Positions 1 through 7,950 of a stretch of DNA of 53,997 bases are shown piece after piece. The stretch is from Actinomycetota bacterium (GTDB taxonomy: Bacteria; Actinomycetota; Acidimicrobiia; Acidimicrobiales; Ilumatobacteraceae). Position 1 is the first letter of the stretch. Each line of letters opens with the position of its first letter. A model generated the notes under the pieces. It did no database searches, was not told the origin of the DNA, and saw only the letters and a program-made list of their open reading frames with translations. The stretch is taken from positions 1 through 53,997 of the forward strand of contig JAFMFM010000006.1 of assembly GCA_017856115.1 (NCBI GenBank), written 5' to 3'. A program made the translations under genes and the position numbers.

Positions 1-1626
1 GCCATGTTGCGCGCCGTCGGGCTCGGCGACGGCGATTGGGAGAAACCACAGATCGGAATTGCGTCTGCGTGGAACGAGGTGACCCCGTGCAACGTGTCGT
101 TGCGGCGTCTTGCCGAGCAGTCAAAAGTTGGGGTTCGTGCTGCTGGTGGGGTGGCACTGGAATTCGGCACCATCACGGTGAGCGACGGCATCAGCATGGG
201 TCACGAAGGCATGCGCGCCTCGCTGGTGAGCCGTGAGGTCATCACCGACAGCGTGGAAACGGTGGTGCATGCGGAGCGGTTTGACGGGTTCGTCGGGCTT
301 GCCGGTTGTGACAAGAGCATTCCCGCGATGTTGATGGCGGCGGCACGTCTCAACTTGCCGAGCGTCTTCGTGTACAACGGTTCGATCCTGCCCGGTGTGC
401 ACAAGGGCAAAAACATCGACATCACCACCGTGTTCGAGGCAGTTGGTGCGTGTGCGGCGGGAACCATGTCGCGCGAGGAAGTCGACGAAATCGAACGTGC
501 GGCATGTCCGGGTGAGGGTGCATGCGGCGGAATGTTCACCGCCAACACCATGTCGAGCATTGCCGAGGCACTCGGCATGAGTTTGCCGGGTACGGCCTCG
601 CCGCCTGCCGTCGATTCCCGTCGGGATGATGATGCTCGTCGAGCCGGTGAAGCGGTGGTCAACCTGTTGCGTCTCGGCATCTATCCGCGCGACATCATGA
701 CCAAGGAGGCGTTCGAAAATGCGATCGCCATCGTGAACGCACTCGGAGGCAGCACCAATGCCGTGCTGCATCTGCTTGCCATCGCCAACGAGGCCGGAGT
801 GGCGCTGTCGCTTGATGACTTCAATCGAATCGCTGCCAAGGTGCCCCACATCGCCGACACCAAGCCCGGCGGCAAGTACCACATGACCGACATCGATCGC
901 GTCGGTGGTGTTCCGGTGGTATTGAAGCATCTGTTGGATGCGGGGCTCCTGCACGGAGACGTGCTCACCTGCACCGGAAAGACCATGGCCGAGAACCTCG
1001 CGGAGATCAATCCGCCCGCACCCGACAACGACGTGGTTCGAACCATCGACAATCCCATCCACGCCGAAGGGGGAATCAACATCCTGAGTGGGTCGCTTGC
1101 ACCGAAGGGTGCTGTGGTGAAGGTGGCGGGACTATCGAAGGATCAGATGACCTTCGACGGTGTTGCACGGGTGTTCGACGGTGAAGACGGCGCGATGGCG
1201 GCGATCATGGCGGGGGACATCGCGCCGGGCACCGTGTTGGTGATTCGTTACGAAGGACCCAAGGGTGGGCCGGGAATGCGCGAGATGCTCGCCATCACCG
1301 GTGCGCTGAAGGGTGCCGGACGCGGTGCGGACTGTGCGCTGATCACCGACGGACGCTTCAGCGGCGGTACGTGGGGCTTTTGCATCGGACACGTAGCGCC
1401 TGAAGCAACCGACGGTGGGGCGATTGCATTCGTGCACGATGGTGACCGAATCCGAATCGACGTACCGAACAAAAAACTGGATCTCCTGGTCGACGACGCC
1501 ACGATGACCGAGCGTCGCCGCGGATGGAAGCCGAATCCGCCGCGTTATACGAGTGGTGTTCTTGCCAAATACGCCAAGCTCGTGCAGGGTGCCGAGACCG
1601 GCGCCATCACCAACATCATCGACTGA
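1..1626 (+). CDS. ilvD: Dihydroxy-acid dehydratase, 5' end cut by window
   Basis: Third step of valine/isoleucine synthesis: dehydration of 2,3-dihydroxy-isovalerate or -methylvalerate to the 2-keto acid, in the cytoplasm, using an Fe-S cluster. About 540 residues are visible. The cluster and active-site segments are clear: [28 protein letters not shown], and the C-terminal [20 protein letters not shown]. The reading frame is already open at base 1 and the first visible residues match family sequence about 20 residues in, so the true start lies upstream; the ATG at base 4 is internal. The gene is monocistronic with respect to the genes that follow, which lie on the other strand. It belongs to the same pathway as ilvBNC at 7.9-11.3 kb but is not in that operon. 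Product call is secure. Confidence 0.97.
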   Translation, partial: AMLRAVGLGDGDWEKPQIGIASAWNEVTPCNVSLRRLAEQSKVGVRAAGGVALEFGTITVSDGISMGHEGMRASLVSREVITDSVETVVHAERFDGFVGLAGCDKSIPAMLMAAARLNLPSVFVYNGSILPGVHKGKNIDITTVFEAVGACAAGTMSREEVDEIERAACPGEGACGGMFTANTMSSIAEALGMSLPGTASPPAVDSRRDDDARRAGEAVVNLLRLGIYPRDIMTKEAFENAIAIVNALGGSTNAVLHLLAIANEAGVALSLDDFNRIAAKVPHIADTKPGGKYHMTDIDRVGGVPVVLKHLLDAGLLHGDVLTCTGKTMAENLAEINPPAPDNDVVRTIDNPIHAEGGINILSGSLAPKGAVVKVAGLSKDQMTFDGVARVFDGEDGAMAAIMAGDIAPGTVLVIRYEGPKGGPGMREMLAITGALKGAGRGADCALITDGRFSGGTWGFCIGHVAPEATDGGAIAFVHDGDRIRIDVPNKKLDLLVDDATMTERRRGWKPNPPRYTSGVLAKYAKLVQGAETGAITNIID

Positions 1627-1662
1627 CTCGCCGCGACAACTCGGGCGTGAAGTTTCTCGTCC

Positions 1663-2043
1663 TCAGTTTGTGCCGGGCCGAACTGGACGTCTTTGTAGGC
1701 GGGTGCCGACAAGGAGCAAGCCCAACACGAGCGTCGCCACGATCACGAATGGCGTTGCGATGCCGTCACCGAATACGAACCGACGGATTCCCAGTCCGAC
1801 GCCAGCGGTGACGATCCAGAGCACGACGCCGGTTGACAATGCACGTGGAGCCCGCCATGCCTTGGAGCCAACCCAGGCACCAAGCAGTGCAATGAGGAAT
1901 GGAGCGGCGGTGCGCAGCGTGCCGACGGCGTCGGTGGTTTCATCGTGGTTTCGTCTGCCGACGATGACGAAGATCACCACACAAACGACGTCGAGGATGA
2001 ACCGCAGCGACGCTGCCCGCCGAGCGGGGTTCATTGTCGGCAC
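1663..2043 (-). CDS. DUF3054 family membrane protein
   Basis: A 126-residue protein with about four hydrophobic segments. It resembles the DUF3054 family of small actinobacterial membrane proteins; the helix-1 motif DVVCVVIFVIVGRRNHDE is characteristic. Function is unknown. It starts at a GTG (base 2043); an in-frame ATG three codons later (2034) is an alternative, and neither has a strong ribosome-binding site. It lies 27 bases downstream of the inositol-phosphate synthase gene on the same strand, so the two are probably co-transcribed, and it converges on ilvD. Confidence 0.75.
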   Translation of the reverse strand: MPTMNPARRAASLRFILDVVCVVIFVIVGRRNHDETTDAVGTLRTAAPFLIALLGAWVGSKAWRAPRALSTGVVLWIVTAGVGLGIRRFVFGDGIATPFVIVATLVLGLLLVGTRLQRRPVRPGTN

Positions 2044-2070
2044 GTTTCGCTTGATGCCGCCGACATCGAA

Positions 2071-3408
2071 TCAGACCTCGTCGTAGTACTCGCGACCAAG
2101 GTGGGTGATTTGTTCTTCGCCCATCATCCAGCGCAGGGTGTTCTTCAACTTGGTGAGCTGGATGAACAGGTCGTGCTCCGGGTACAGACCATCGGCGACC
2201 TGCGGGCTCTTGTAATAGAACGAGAGCCACTCTTGAATTCCGCCCATGCCCGCACGTTGCGCCAGGTCGGAGAACAACACGAGGTCGAGAGCCAACGGTG
2301 CGGCCAGGATCGAGTCGCGGCACAGGAAGTCGACCTTGATTTGCATCGGGTATCCGAGCCAACCGAAGATGTCGATGTTGTCCCAGCCTTCCTTGTTGTC
2401 ACCACGTGGGGGGTAGTAGTTGATGCGCACCTTGTGGAAGACGTTGCCGTACAGCTCCGGATACTTGTCGGGCTGGAGGATGTTCTCGAGCACGCCGAGT
2501 TTCGATTCCTCCTTGGTCTTGAAGTTCTCCGGATCGTCGAGCACCTCACCGTCGCGATTGCCGAGGATGTTGGTGGAGTACCAGCCGGAGAGTCCGAGCA
2601 TGCGGGCCTTCAACATGGGGGCGATGACGGTCTTCACCATCGTTTGACCGGTCTTGAAGTCCTTGCCACTGATGGCAACGCCGCGCGCGGTGGCGAGGTC
2701 GCGCAAGACGGGCGTGTCGACGGCCAGGTTTGGTGCGCCGTTGGCGAACGGAATGTTCTCGAGGATTGCTGCGTATGCGTACAACATCGATGGCGCAATC
2801 GTCGGGTCGTTGGCGTCGATTGCCTTCTCGAAACTTTCCAGGTCTTGGTGCGCAGGACCCGGCTCGATGAACTTCTCGGTGGAGGCACACCAGATCATCA
2901 CCATTCGGTCGACCTTCTTTTCGTCGCGGAAACGGTGGATGTCCTCGCGAATCGCGTTCAGCATCGCCCGTTTATTGATGGTGCCGACGGTGTTGTCGGC
3001 GCTGATGTTCTTCACGTATTCGCGGTCGAAGGCTGCCTTCATCGGGCGAATGGCGCGCAAGGTGTCGGAGATTGCCTCGATGTGTCGCGGGCCTTCGAGT
3101 ACCCCGGCACGTTGTGCGGCGACATAGGCGTCGTCCGGGAACGGATCCCAGGCACCCCACTCGATGTCCTCCAACTTGGCGAGCGGAACGAAATCCTTGA
3201 TCAGTGGCGAACGGTTGTCGGTGCGCTTGCCGAGGCGGATGGAACCCATTTGTGCGAGTGAGCCGATGGGTGTTGCCATTCCACGCTTGGCAAGTTCCAC
3301 ACCTGCGATGAGGGTGCTCGACACTGCGCCAAGCCCCACGGTGAGCACACCCAACTTGCCGGTGGCAGGTGCAATCTTGCGGGGTGAACCAGAGGAAGAT
3401 GGTGACAT
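2071..3408 (-). CDS. ino1: Inositol-3-phosphate synthase, long form
   Basis: Converts glucose 6-phosphate to myo-inositol 1(3)-phosphate through bound NAD; inositol feeds mycothiol and phosphatidylinositol in actinobacteria. At 445 residues it carries the Rossmann start KLGVLTVGLGAVSSTLIAGV (about residues 18-37), an SADNTVGTINKRAML segment, SGKDFKTGQTMVKT, GWYSTNILGNRDG and the substrate-end motif IKVDFLCRDSILAAPLALDL. It is longer than the roughly 365-residue Ino1 of Mycobacterium and resembles the long form I associate with Bacteroidetes. The start is supported by a GTAGGAG ribosome-binding site five bases before the ATG. It is divergent from folD across a 67-base promoter region. The mycoredoxin at 11.3 kb and the protein at 24.6 kb fit a mycothiol-making cell. 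Confidence 0.92.
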   Translation of the reverse strand: MSPSSSGSPRKIAPATGKLGVLTVGLGAVSSTLIAGVELAKRGMATPIGSLAQMGSIRLGKRTDNRSPLIKDFVPLAKLEDIEWGAWDPFPDDAYVAAQRAGVLEGPRHIEAISDTLRAIRPMKAAFDREYVKNISADNTVGTINKRAMLNAIREDIHRFRDEKKVDRMVMIWCASTEKFIEPGPAHQDLESFEKAIDANDPTIAPSMLYAYAAILENIPFANGAPNLAVDTPVLRDLATARGVAISGKDFKTGQTMVKTVIAPMLKARMLGLSGWYSTNILGNRDGEVLDDPENFKTKEESKLGVLENILQPDKYPELYGNVFHKVRINYYPPRGDNKEGWDNIDIFGWLGYPMQIKVDFLCRDSILAAPLALDLVLFSDLAQRAGMGGIQEWLSFYYKSPQVADGLYPEHDLFIQLTKLKNTLRWMMGEEQITHLGREYYDEV

Positions 3409-3475
3409 TGGTGCTCCTACGCGCTGTGGCGCGACTTACCTAGCCTACGCGCGTCGTCGCAATAGCGTGAAAGCG

Positions 3476-4342
3476 ATGACTGACGCCATGCGCACCGCGG
3501 GTGGGGCGCTGTTGCTGGACGGCATTGCGCTGCGCGACCGCATGATCGCCGACGTTGCCCGTGAAGTGGCGAGTTTGTCGAGCATTCCGTGCTTGGCCAC
3601 GGTGCTCATCGGTGACGACGGTCCGTCGCAGGTGTACGTGCGCAACAAGCATCGCCAGGCCCAGCTCGCGGGAATGACCAGTCGCAACGAAAGGTTGCCC
3701 GCGTCTGCCACCGGAGAGGAGGCCGAGCGTCTCATGCGAACCTTGGCCGACGATCCGAACGTGAGCGGCATCATCGTGCAGCAGCCGGTACCCGCACATC
3801 TGGACGGCGAACGACTGTTGGAGCTCATTCCCGTGGAAAAGGATGTCGACGGCCTCACCACCACGTCGATGGGTCGGCTCATGCGGGGAATCGACTCCCT
3901 CGTGCCGTGCACACCACTCGGTGTCCTTCGACTACTGCAGCACTACGGAGCACCAACTGCCGGCAAACGAGCGGTGGTGGTCGGGCGGTCCAACTTGGTT
4001 GGTCTGCCGTTGTCGGTGTTGTTGGCACGCAAGGGAGTCGATGCAACGGTCACGTTGGCGCACAGTCGCACCAACGACCTCGTGGAGGTGTGTCGCGAAG
4101 CCGACATTCTCGTTTCTGCCACTGGTCAGGCCCGCAGTATCGGTCGCGCCCACGTGAAACCCGGTGCCTGGGTGGTTGACGTCGGAATCTCCCGCGACGA
4201 ACGCGGAGTAGTTGGCGACGTCGACTTCGATGCCGTTCAGTCGGTTGCCGGCGCCATCACTCCGATGCCCGGGGGAACCGGGCCGATGACCGTTGCATGT
4301 CTGGTGGCGAACACCCTTGCGGCGTGGCGCCTACAGCATTAG
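3476..4342 (+). CDS. folD: Bifunctional methylenetetrahydrofolate dehydrogenase/cyclohydrolase
   Basis: Interconverts 5,10-methylene-, 5,10-methenyl- and 10-formyl-tetrahydrofolate with NADP in one-carbon metabolism (cytoplasm). 288 residues from the ATG at 3476, the normal FolD length. Visible: the catalytic Tyr/Lys segment YVRNKHRQAQLAGM, QQPVPAHLDGERLLELIPVE followed by KDVDGLT, the dinucleotide-binding GRSNLVGLPLSVLL, and the closing PMPGGTGPMTVACLVANT. The reading frame is open upstream to 3164, but that part is antisense to ino1 and has no FolD similarity, so the start at 3476 is chosen. It ends six bases before the convergent dehalogenase gene. Confidence 0.95.
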   Translation: MTDAMRTAGGALLLDGIALRDRMIADVAREVASLSSIPCLATVLIGDDGPSQVYVRNKHRQAQLAGMTSRNERLPASATGEEAERLMRTLADDPNVSGIIVQQPVPAHLDGERLLELIPVEKDVDGLTTTSMGRLMRGIDSLVPCTPLGVLRLLQHYGAPTAGKRAVVVGRSNLVGLPLSVLLARKGVDATVTLAHSRTNDLVEVCREADILVSATGQARSIGRAHVKPGAWVVDVGISRDERGVVGDVDFDAVQSVAGAITPMPGGTGPMTVACLVANTLAAWRLQH

Positions 4343-4348
4343 CGCAAG

Positions 4349-5260
4349 TTACGGGTTGCGAGCGATGAAGTCGTTCACAACTCGAGCCAGATCTTCACCC
4401 GCGTCCTCTTGCAAGAAGTGTCCGGCGTTCACGATGGTGGTGTGCGGTTGGTCGTTGGTGCCGGGCACTCGCTGTTGAAATCCGCGATCACCGCCGACGG
4501 TCACGGGATCCGAATCGCTGAATGCGGTGAGCACCGGTTTGTCGAACGTCTCCAACACCGCCCACGCGGCGCGATTCGTCGCCGACGATGGATCATCAAG
4601 GCTGATCGGTACGAGCGTCGGAAACACCCGTGCCCCGGCCTTGTACGACTCGTCGGGAAACGGAGCGTCGTATGCGGCGATGACGTCGGGGGGAAGTGGT
4701 TTGCGTGCACATCCGCCCTCGACGATCTTTCCCACGGGGAAGAGTGGAACTTCCTGGCTGAACTTGCGCCAACGCGTGAACCCGTCGCTCGGTGGACGAT
4801 CACCGACCGGCAGGAAGGTGTTGGCTACGACCAGTCGCGCGAAACGCTCCGGCATTGCGGTTAGTAAGCGCAGGCCGATGAGGCCACCCCAGTCCTGACA
4901 CACGAGCGTGAGGGACTCGAGATCGTTGGCGACGAGCCATTGGCTCATCCAGTCCACGTGGCGTTCGTACGTGTAGTCGGCGACATCCGCCGGCTTGTCG
5001 CTACGTCCGAAACCCACGAGATCCGGCGCGATCACACGATGGCCTGCGGCAGTGAAGACCGGAATCATCTTGCGGTACAGGTAGGACCAACTCGGTTCGC
5101 CGTGCATGCACAACACCGTCGTCGCCGCATTGCGAGCGCCAACGTCGTAATGGGCCACCCGCATGGTGTGGTTGTCTTGCGACACCTCGGTGTAGGTGGG
5201 TTCGTAGGGCCAGTCGGTGAGTTGGGTGAACCGCTCGTCGGGAGTGCGGAGAATCTGCAT
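4349..5260 (-). CDS. Haloalkane dehalogenase, DhlA-type
   Basis: An alpha/beta-hydrolase that swaps a carbon-bound halogen for hydroxyl. From the ATG at 5260 it has 303 residues and begins MQILRTPDERF, the usual start of this subfamily. The frame stays open 30 codons further upstream to 5350, so a longer form is possible. The oxyanion/halide segment HGEPSW is at about 53-58. The nucleophile is Asp123 in CQDWGG, followed by the halide-binding Trp124. FSDSDPVT near residue 240 supplies the likely acid and NAGHFLQED near 280 the catalytic His. These match Xanthobacter DhlA-like (HLD-I) enzymes rather than plain epoxide hydrolases. It stands alone, convergent with folD; the natural substrate is unknown. 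Confidence 0.85.
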   Translation of the reverse strand: MQILRTPDERFTQLTDWPYEPTYTEVSQDNHTMRVAHYDVGARNAATTVLCMHGEPSWSYLYRKMIPVFTAAGHRVIAPDLVGFGRSDKPADVADYTYERHVDWMSQWLVANDLESLTLVCQDWGGLIGLRLLTAMPERFARLVVANTFLPVGDRPPSDGFTRWRKFSQEVPLFPVGKIVEGGCARKPLPPDVIAAYDAPFPDESYKAGARVFPTLVPISLDDPSSATNRAAWAVLETFDKPVLTAFSDSDPVTVGGDRGFQQRVPGTNDQPHTTIVNAGHFLQEDAGEDLARVVNDFIARNP

Positions 5261-5439
5261 GAGCACACCGTAATGAGTCGTGCCGCCGAGAACATCATCG
5301 ATGCGGATATCGCGGTGTGCCCGAACCGGATTGACGGCGACGAATGACATCGATGCAAGTTTCGGAATCGTAAAAAAGCCAAAAAGGATTCGTTAACGGT
5401 TTGGCGCACTCATGGGACAGCTTCTTATCGTTCTCGCCC

Positions 5440-7761
5440 ATGTCACACCGAAGCAGATCACTCATCGTCGTTACGTCGATTGTCGCTTTGTCGGGGATCT
5501 TCTCCGTGCATCGCGTGACTGCGGATTCGGCTGGCACGTCGGCGACCCAGGCGGATGGGTCGCCGACTCAGATCGCAGCGCTCTCGCGCTACCTCGACGC
5601 TGGTGAGTCGCACACGTGCGTGGTGATAACCGACGGTGGGTTGAAGTGCTTCGGCTCGAATTCCTCCGGACAGATCGGGTCGGGTGGCACCGCGTCGCTG
5701 GGTGACTCGACGGCCGAGATGGGCGACGCGCTCATCTCGGTGAATTTGGGTACGGGCCGCACGGTGCGCGCGGTGTCGACGGGAACCGTGCACACGTGCG
5801 TTCTGCTCGACGATTTAAGCGTGAAGTGTTTTGGTGAGGGAGACAACGGCCGTTTGGGTTACGCAAGTTCCAGCGACATCGGTCGATCGGCGGCGACGAT
5901 GGGCGACGCGCTCGTTGCGGTGGATCTCGGTACGGGTCGGACGGCGCGCGCCATAGCCACGGGTGCCGCACACTCGTGTGCAGCACTCGACGACGGCACC
6001 GTGAAATGTTGGGGCCTGAACGACGATGGACAACTCGGTGTTGGTGACACCGATGCACGCGGCGATGACCCCGGCGAGATGGGTGACGCACTACCCGCAG
6101 TTCAACTGAACCTCGCCGACGGTGTGCGGGTGACCGGCCTCGTCGCGGGCGATGCACATACCTGTGCGCTGTTGTCGACCGGTGCCGTGCAATGTTGGGG
6201 TTCGGGGGCCAACGGACGGTTGGGCAGTGGCGACGAGAACTCCCGCGGCGACGAACCCGGGGAGATGGGAACCTCGCTTACCGCGGTGGATCTTGGATCG
6301 GGTCGCACCGCAAAGGCGTTGGCTGCCGGCGGATCGCACACGTGTGCACTCCGGGACACCAACGACGTGGTGTGTTGGGGAGTTGGCGGTGAAGGACAGT
6401 TAGGTACCGGAGCGCGACTTGATATTGGTGATGCCGCTGGCGAAATGGGGAATGCGCTCACCCCCGTGCCGCTGGGTACCGGGCGAACGGCGCTTGCCCT
6501 GAGCGCAGGTGCGGCACATACCTGTGCGGTGCTCGATGACTTCTCCATGAAGTGTTGGGGCAGTGGTGCAAGTGGTCGTCTCGGAACAGGTGACACCGTG
6601 AGTCGTGGCGACCAGCCCGACGAACTTGGCGACGCGCTGTCGGTGATTGACCTCGGCACCGATGTGTCGACGAGTTCGCCGTATTCGGTGCGTGCAATCG
6701 TGGCCGGCACCGCCCACACCTGCGTGGTACTCGCCACGTTCGCTTTGAAATGTTTTGGATTGGGAACATCCGGTCGTCTCGGCTCCGGCGGCACCTCCAC
6801 GCTGGGTGATGCTGCAGCCGAGATGGGCGACAATCTCCTCGCGGTGGACCTTGGAACCGACCGCCGCGTGATGTCGCTCACCGAACCTGGCCGTGCCGGC
6901 ACACCCACCGGCACGGCCGGGGACGGCTCGGTGTCGCTCACCTGGACGGCACCAACCAGCGATGGTGGCAGCGCAGTCACCGACTATGTCATCGAGTTTT
7001 CGACCGACGGGGATTCCTGGAGCACCTTCGTCGACGAAACATCGGCGGCGACCACTGCGACCGTGACCGGACTCACGAATGCCACCAGTTACGTGTTTCG
7101 GGTGACGGCGCGCAATTCGGTGGCCGATGGTGTGGCATCGAGTGCGAGTGATCGCGTGACGCCAACGACGTCGACCACGACGTCGACCACCACAACGACA
7201 ACGACACTCGCACCAACCACCACCGTGCCAGTGTCATCGGGCGGCAGCGGTGGCGGCGGAGGCGATGCTCCACCACCCACCACGGTGGCACCAACGACCA
7301 CCACCACGCTCGCGCCAATCACCACAACGTCGTCGACGACCATCGCACCAACGACAACGACGATCGCACCGATCACCACGACAACTGCACCGGTCGTTGC
7401 CATACGATCGCTCGTGCTGCGCCCGTTCGCGCCGCTGGTCACCACACTCACCAGTGCGCAACGTCGCCAGATCGTCACGTTTGCGCGCTCGTTGCGAAAC
7501 ACCGACGTGGTCACGTGTGTGGGTGGAGCAGGTACCGGTCCGGTCAAGTTGCTGCGTGATCTCGCCCGCGTGCGCGCGGCGAACGTGTGTCAGCTGCTTG
7601 CCAAGCGGGTTCCAGGAGTACAGGTCACGACCACCGTCGCCATCTCGGGTGAGGTTCAGGTGTCGGATCGAACGTCAACCCAAGCGGCCATCCCGCTTCG
7701 CCTCGCCGCACGCGACTTGTCGCGTCGGGTGTTGGTGGTCGCCCGACCAGGCAGGTTGTGA
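5440..7761 (+). CDS. Secreted RCC1-repeat propeller protein with FN3 and OmpA-like domains
   Basis: A 773-residue exported protein of unknown role. Order: signal peptide (about 1-30); seven RCC1-type repeats (about 45-480), each with an HTC...KCWG or KCFG core; one fibronectin type III domain (about 485-575, LTEPGRAGTPTGTAGDGS onward); a Thr/Pro/Gly-rich linker (about 575-660); and a C-terminal OmpA-like region (about 665-770, with LLRDLARVRAANVCQLLAKR). The repeat cores begin at 5611, 5791, 5971, 6157, 6337, 6517 and 6715, a 60-66 residue period, so seven blades would close one beta-propeller. Each blade has a Cys pair, suggesting one disulfide per blade. The ATG at 5440 is chosen because the signal peptide follows directly; a TTG at 5401 is in frame. 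Probably a cell-surface binding protein anchored by its C-terminal domain. Confidence 0.85.
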   Translation: MSHRSRSLIVVTSIVALSGIFSVHRVTADSAGTSATQADGSPTQIAALSRYLDAGESHTCVVITDGGLKCFGSNSSGQIGSGGTASLGDSTAEMGDALISVNLGTGRTVRAVSTGTVHTCVLLDDLSVKCFGEGDNGRLGYASSSDIGRSAATMGDALVAVDLGTGRTARAIATGAAHSCAALDDGTVKCWGLNDDGQLGVGDTDARGDDPGEMGDALPAVQLNLADGVRVTGLVAGDAHTCALLSTGAVQCWGSGANGRLGSGDENSRGDEPGEMGTSLTAVDLGSGRTAKALAAGGSHTCALRDTNDVVCWGVGGEGQLGTGARLDIGDAAGEMGNALTPVPLGTGRTALALSAGAAHTCAVLDDFSMKCWGSGASGRLGTGDTVSRGDQPDELGDALSVIDLGTDVSTSSPYSVRAIVAGTAHTCVVLATFALKCFGLGTSGRLGSGGTSTLGDAAAEMGDNLLAVDLGTDRRVMSLTEPGRAGTPTGTAGDGSVSLTWTAPTSDGGSAVTDYVIEFSTDGDSWSTFVDETSAATTATVTGLTNATSYVFRVTARNSVADGVASSASDRVTPTTSTTTSTTTTTTTLAPTTTVPVSSGGSGGGGGDAPPPTTVAPTTTTTLAPITTTSSTTIAPTTTTIAPITTTTAPVVAIRSLVLRPFAPLVTTLTSAQRRQIVTFARSLRNTDVVTCVGGAGTGPVKLLRDLARVRAANVCQLLAKRVPGVQVTTTVAISGEVQVSDRTSTQAAIPLRLAARDLSRRVLVVARPGRL

Positions 7762-7795
7762 ACCCCAAAAAACCGCTGGCAGACTTGAGGTTGCT

Positions 7796-7843
7796 ATGAC
7801 CACTCGACGCCCGAATGCAGTCGTTCTCGTAGTAGTCGTCTAA
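7796..7843 (+). CDS. ilvBNC leader peptide (attenuation)
   Basis: A 15-codon reading frame, MTTRRPNAVVLVVVV, ending in TAA. Codons 9-15 are GTC GTT CTC GTA GTA GTC GTC: six Val and one Leu in an unbroken run just before the stop. A GAGG ribosome-binding site sits five bases before the ATG. It is followed at once by two hairpins, the second a rho-independent terminator, and then by ilvB. This is the architecture of ribosome-mediated attenuation: when charged Val/Leu tRNA is scarce the ribosome stalls in the run and the operon is read through. Seen: the frame, codon run, ribosome-binding site and hairpins. Inferred: the regulatory role. Confidence 0.88.
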   Translation: MTTRRPNAVVLVVVV

Positions 7844-7844
7844 G

Positions 7845-7895
7845 CGCACGTCCGCTCAGACGTGCGTAAAACCTCCCCTCAGGGGAGGTTTTTTT
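7845..7895 (+). terminator. Attenuator: leader hairpin plus rho-independent terminator before ilvB
   Basis: The first hairpin has arms CGCACGTC (7845-7852) and GACGTGCG (7859-7866) with a six-base loop. Directly after it comes a GC-rich terminator: arms AACCTCCCC (7870-7878) and GGGGAGGTT (7882-7890) followed by a T run to 7895. A possible competing pairing is GAGGTT at 7787-7792 (overlapping the leader ribosome-binding site) with AACCTC at 7870-7875. It ends 55 bases before the ilvB start. Which fold is the antiterminator cannot be settled by eye. Confidence 0.88.
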
Positions 7896-7950
7896 GTGCC
7901 CAAAACACGAAAACACGAAATTCACAGCGAGACTAAGAAATGAGGGAGAT

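Noticed and set aside
121-1062. A 313-codon open frame antisense to ilvD
   Set aside because: It lies wholly inside ilvD in the opposite frame, encodes a His/Arg-rich sequence with no recognisable domain, and has no ribosome-binding site.
1945-3261. A 438-codon open frame antisense to ino1
   Set aside because: Typical mirror frame of a GC-rich gene; ino1 has a strong ribosome-binding site and clear motifs.
7130-7400. Possible tandem repeat array or mobile element from the ACC/ACG-rich stretch
   Set aside because: It is the in-frame coding sequence of the Thr/Pro/Gly linker in the RCC1 protein, not an array with spacers.
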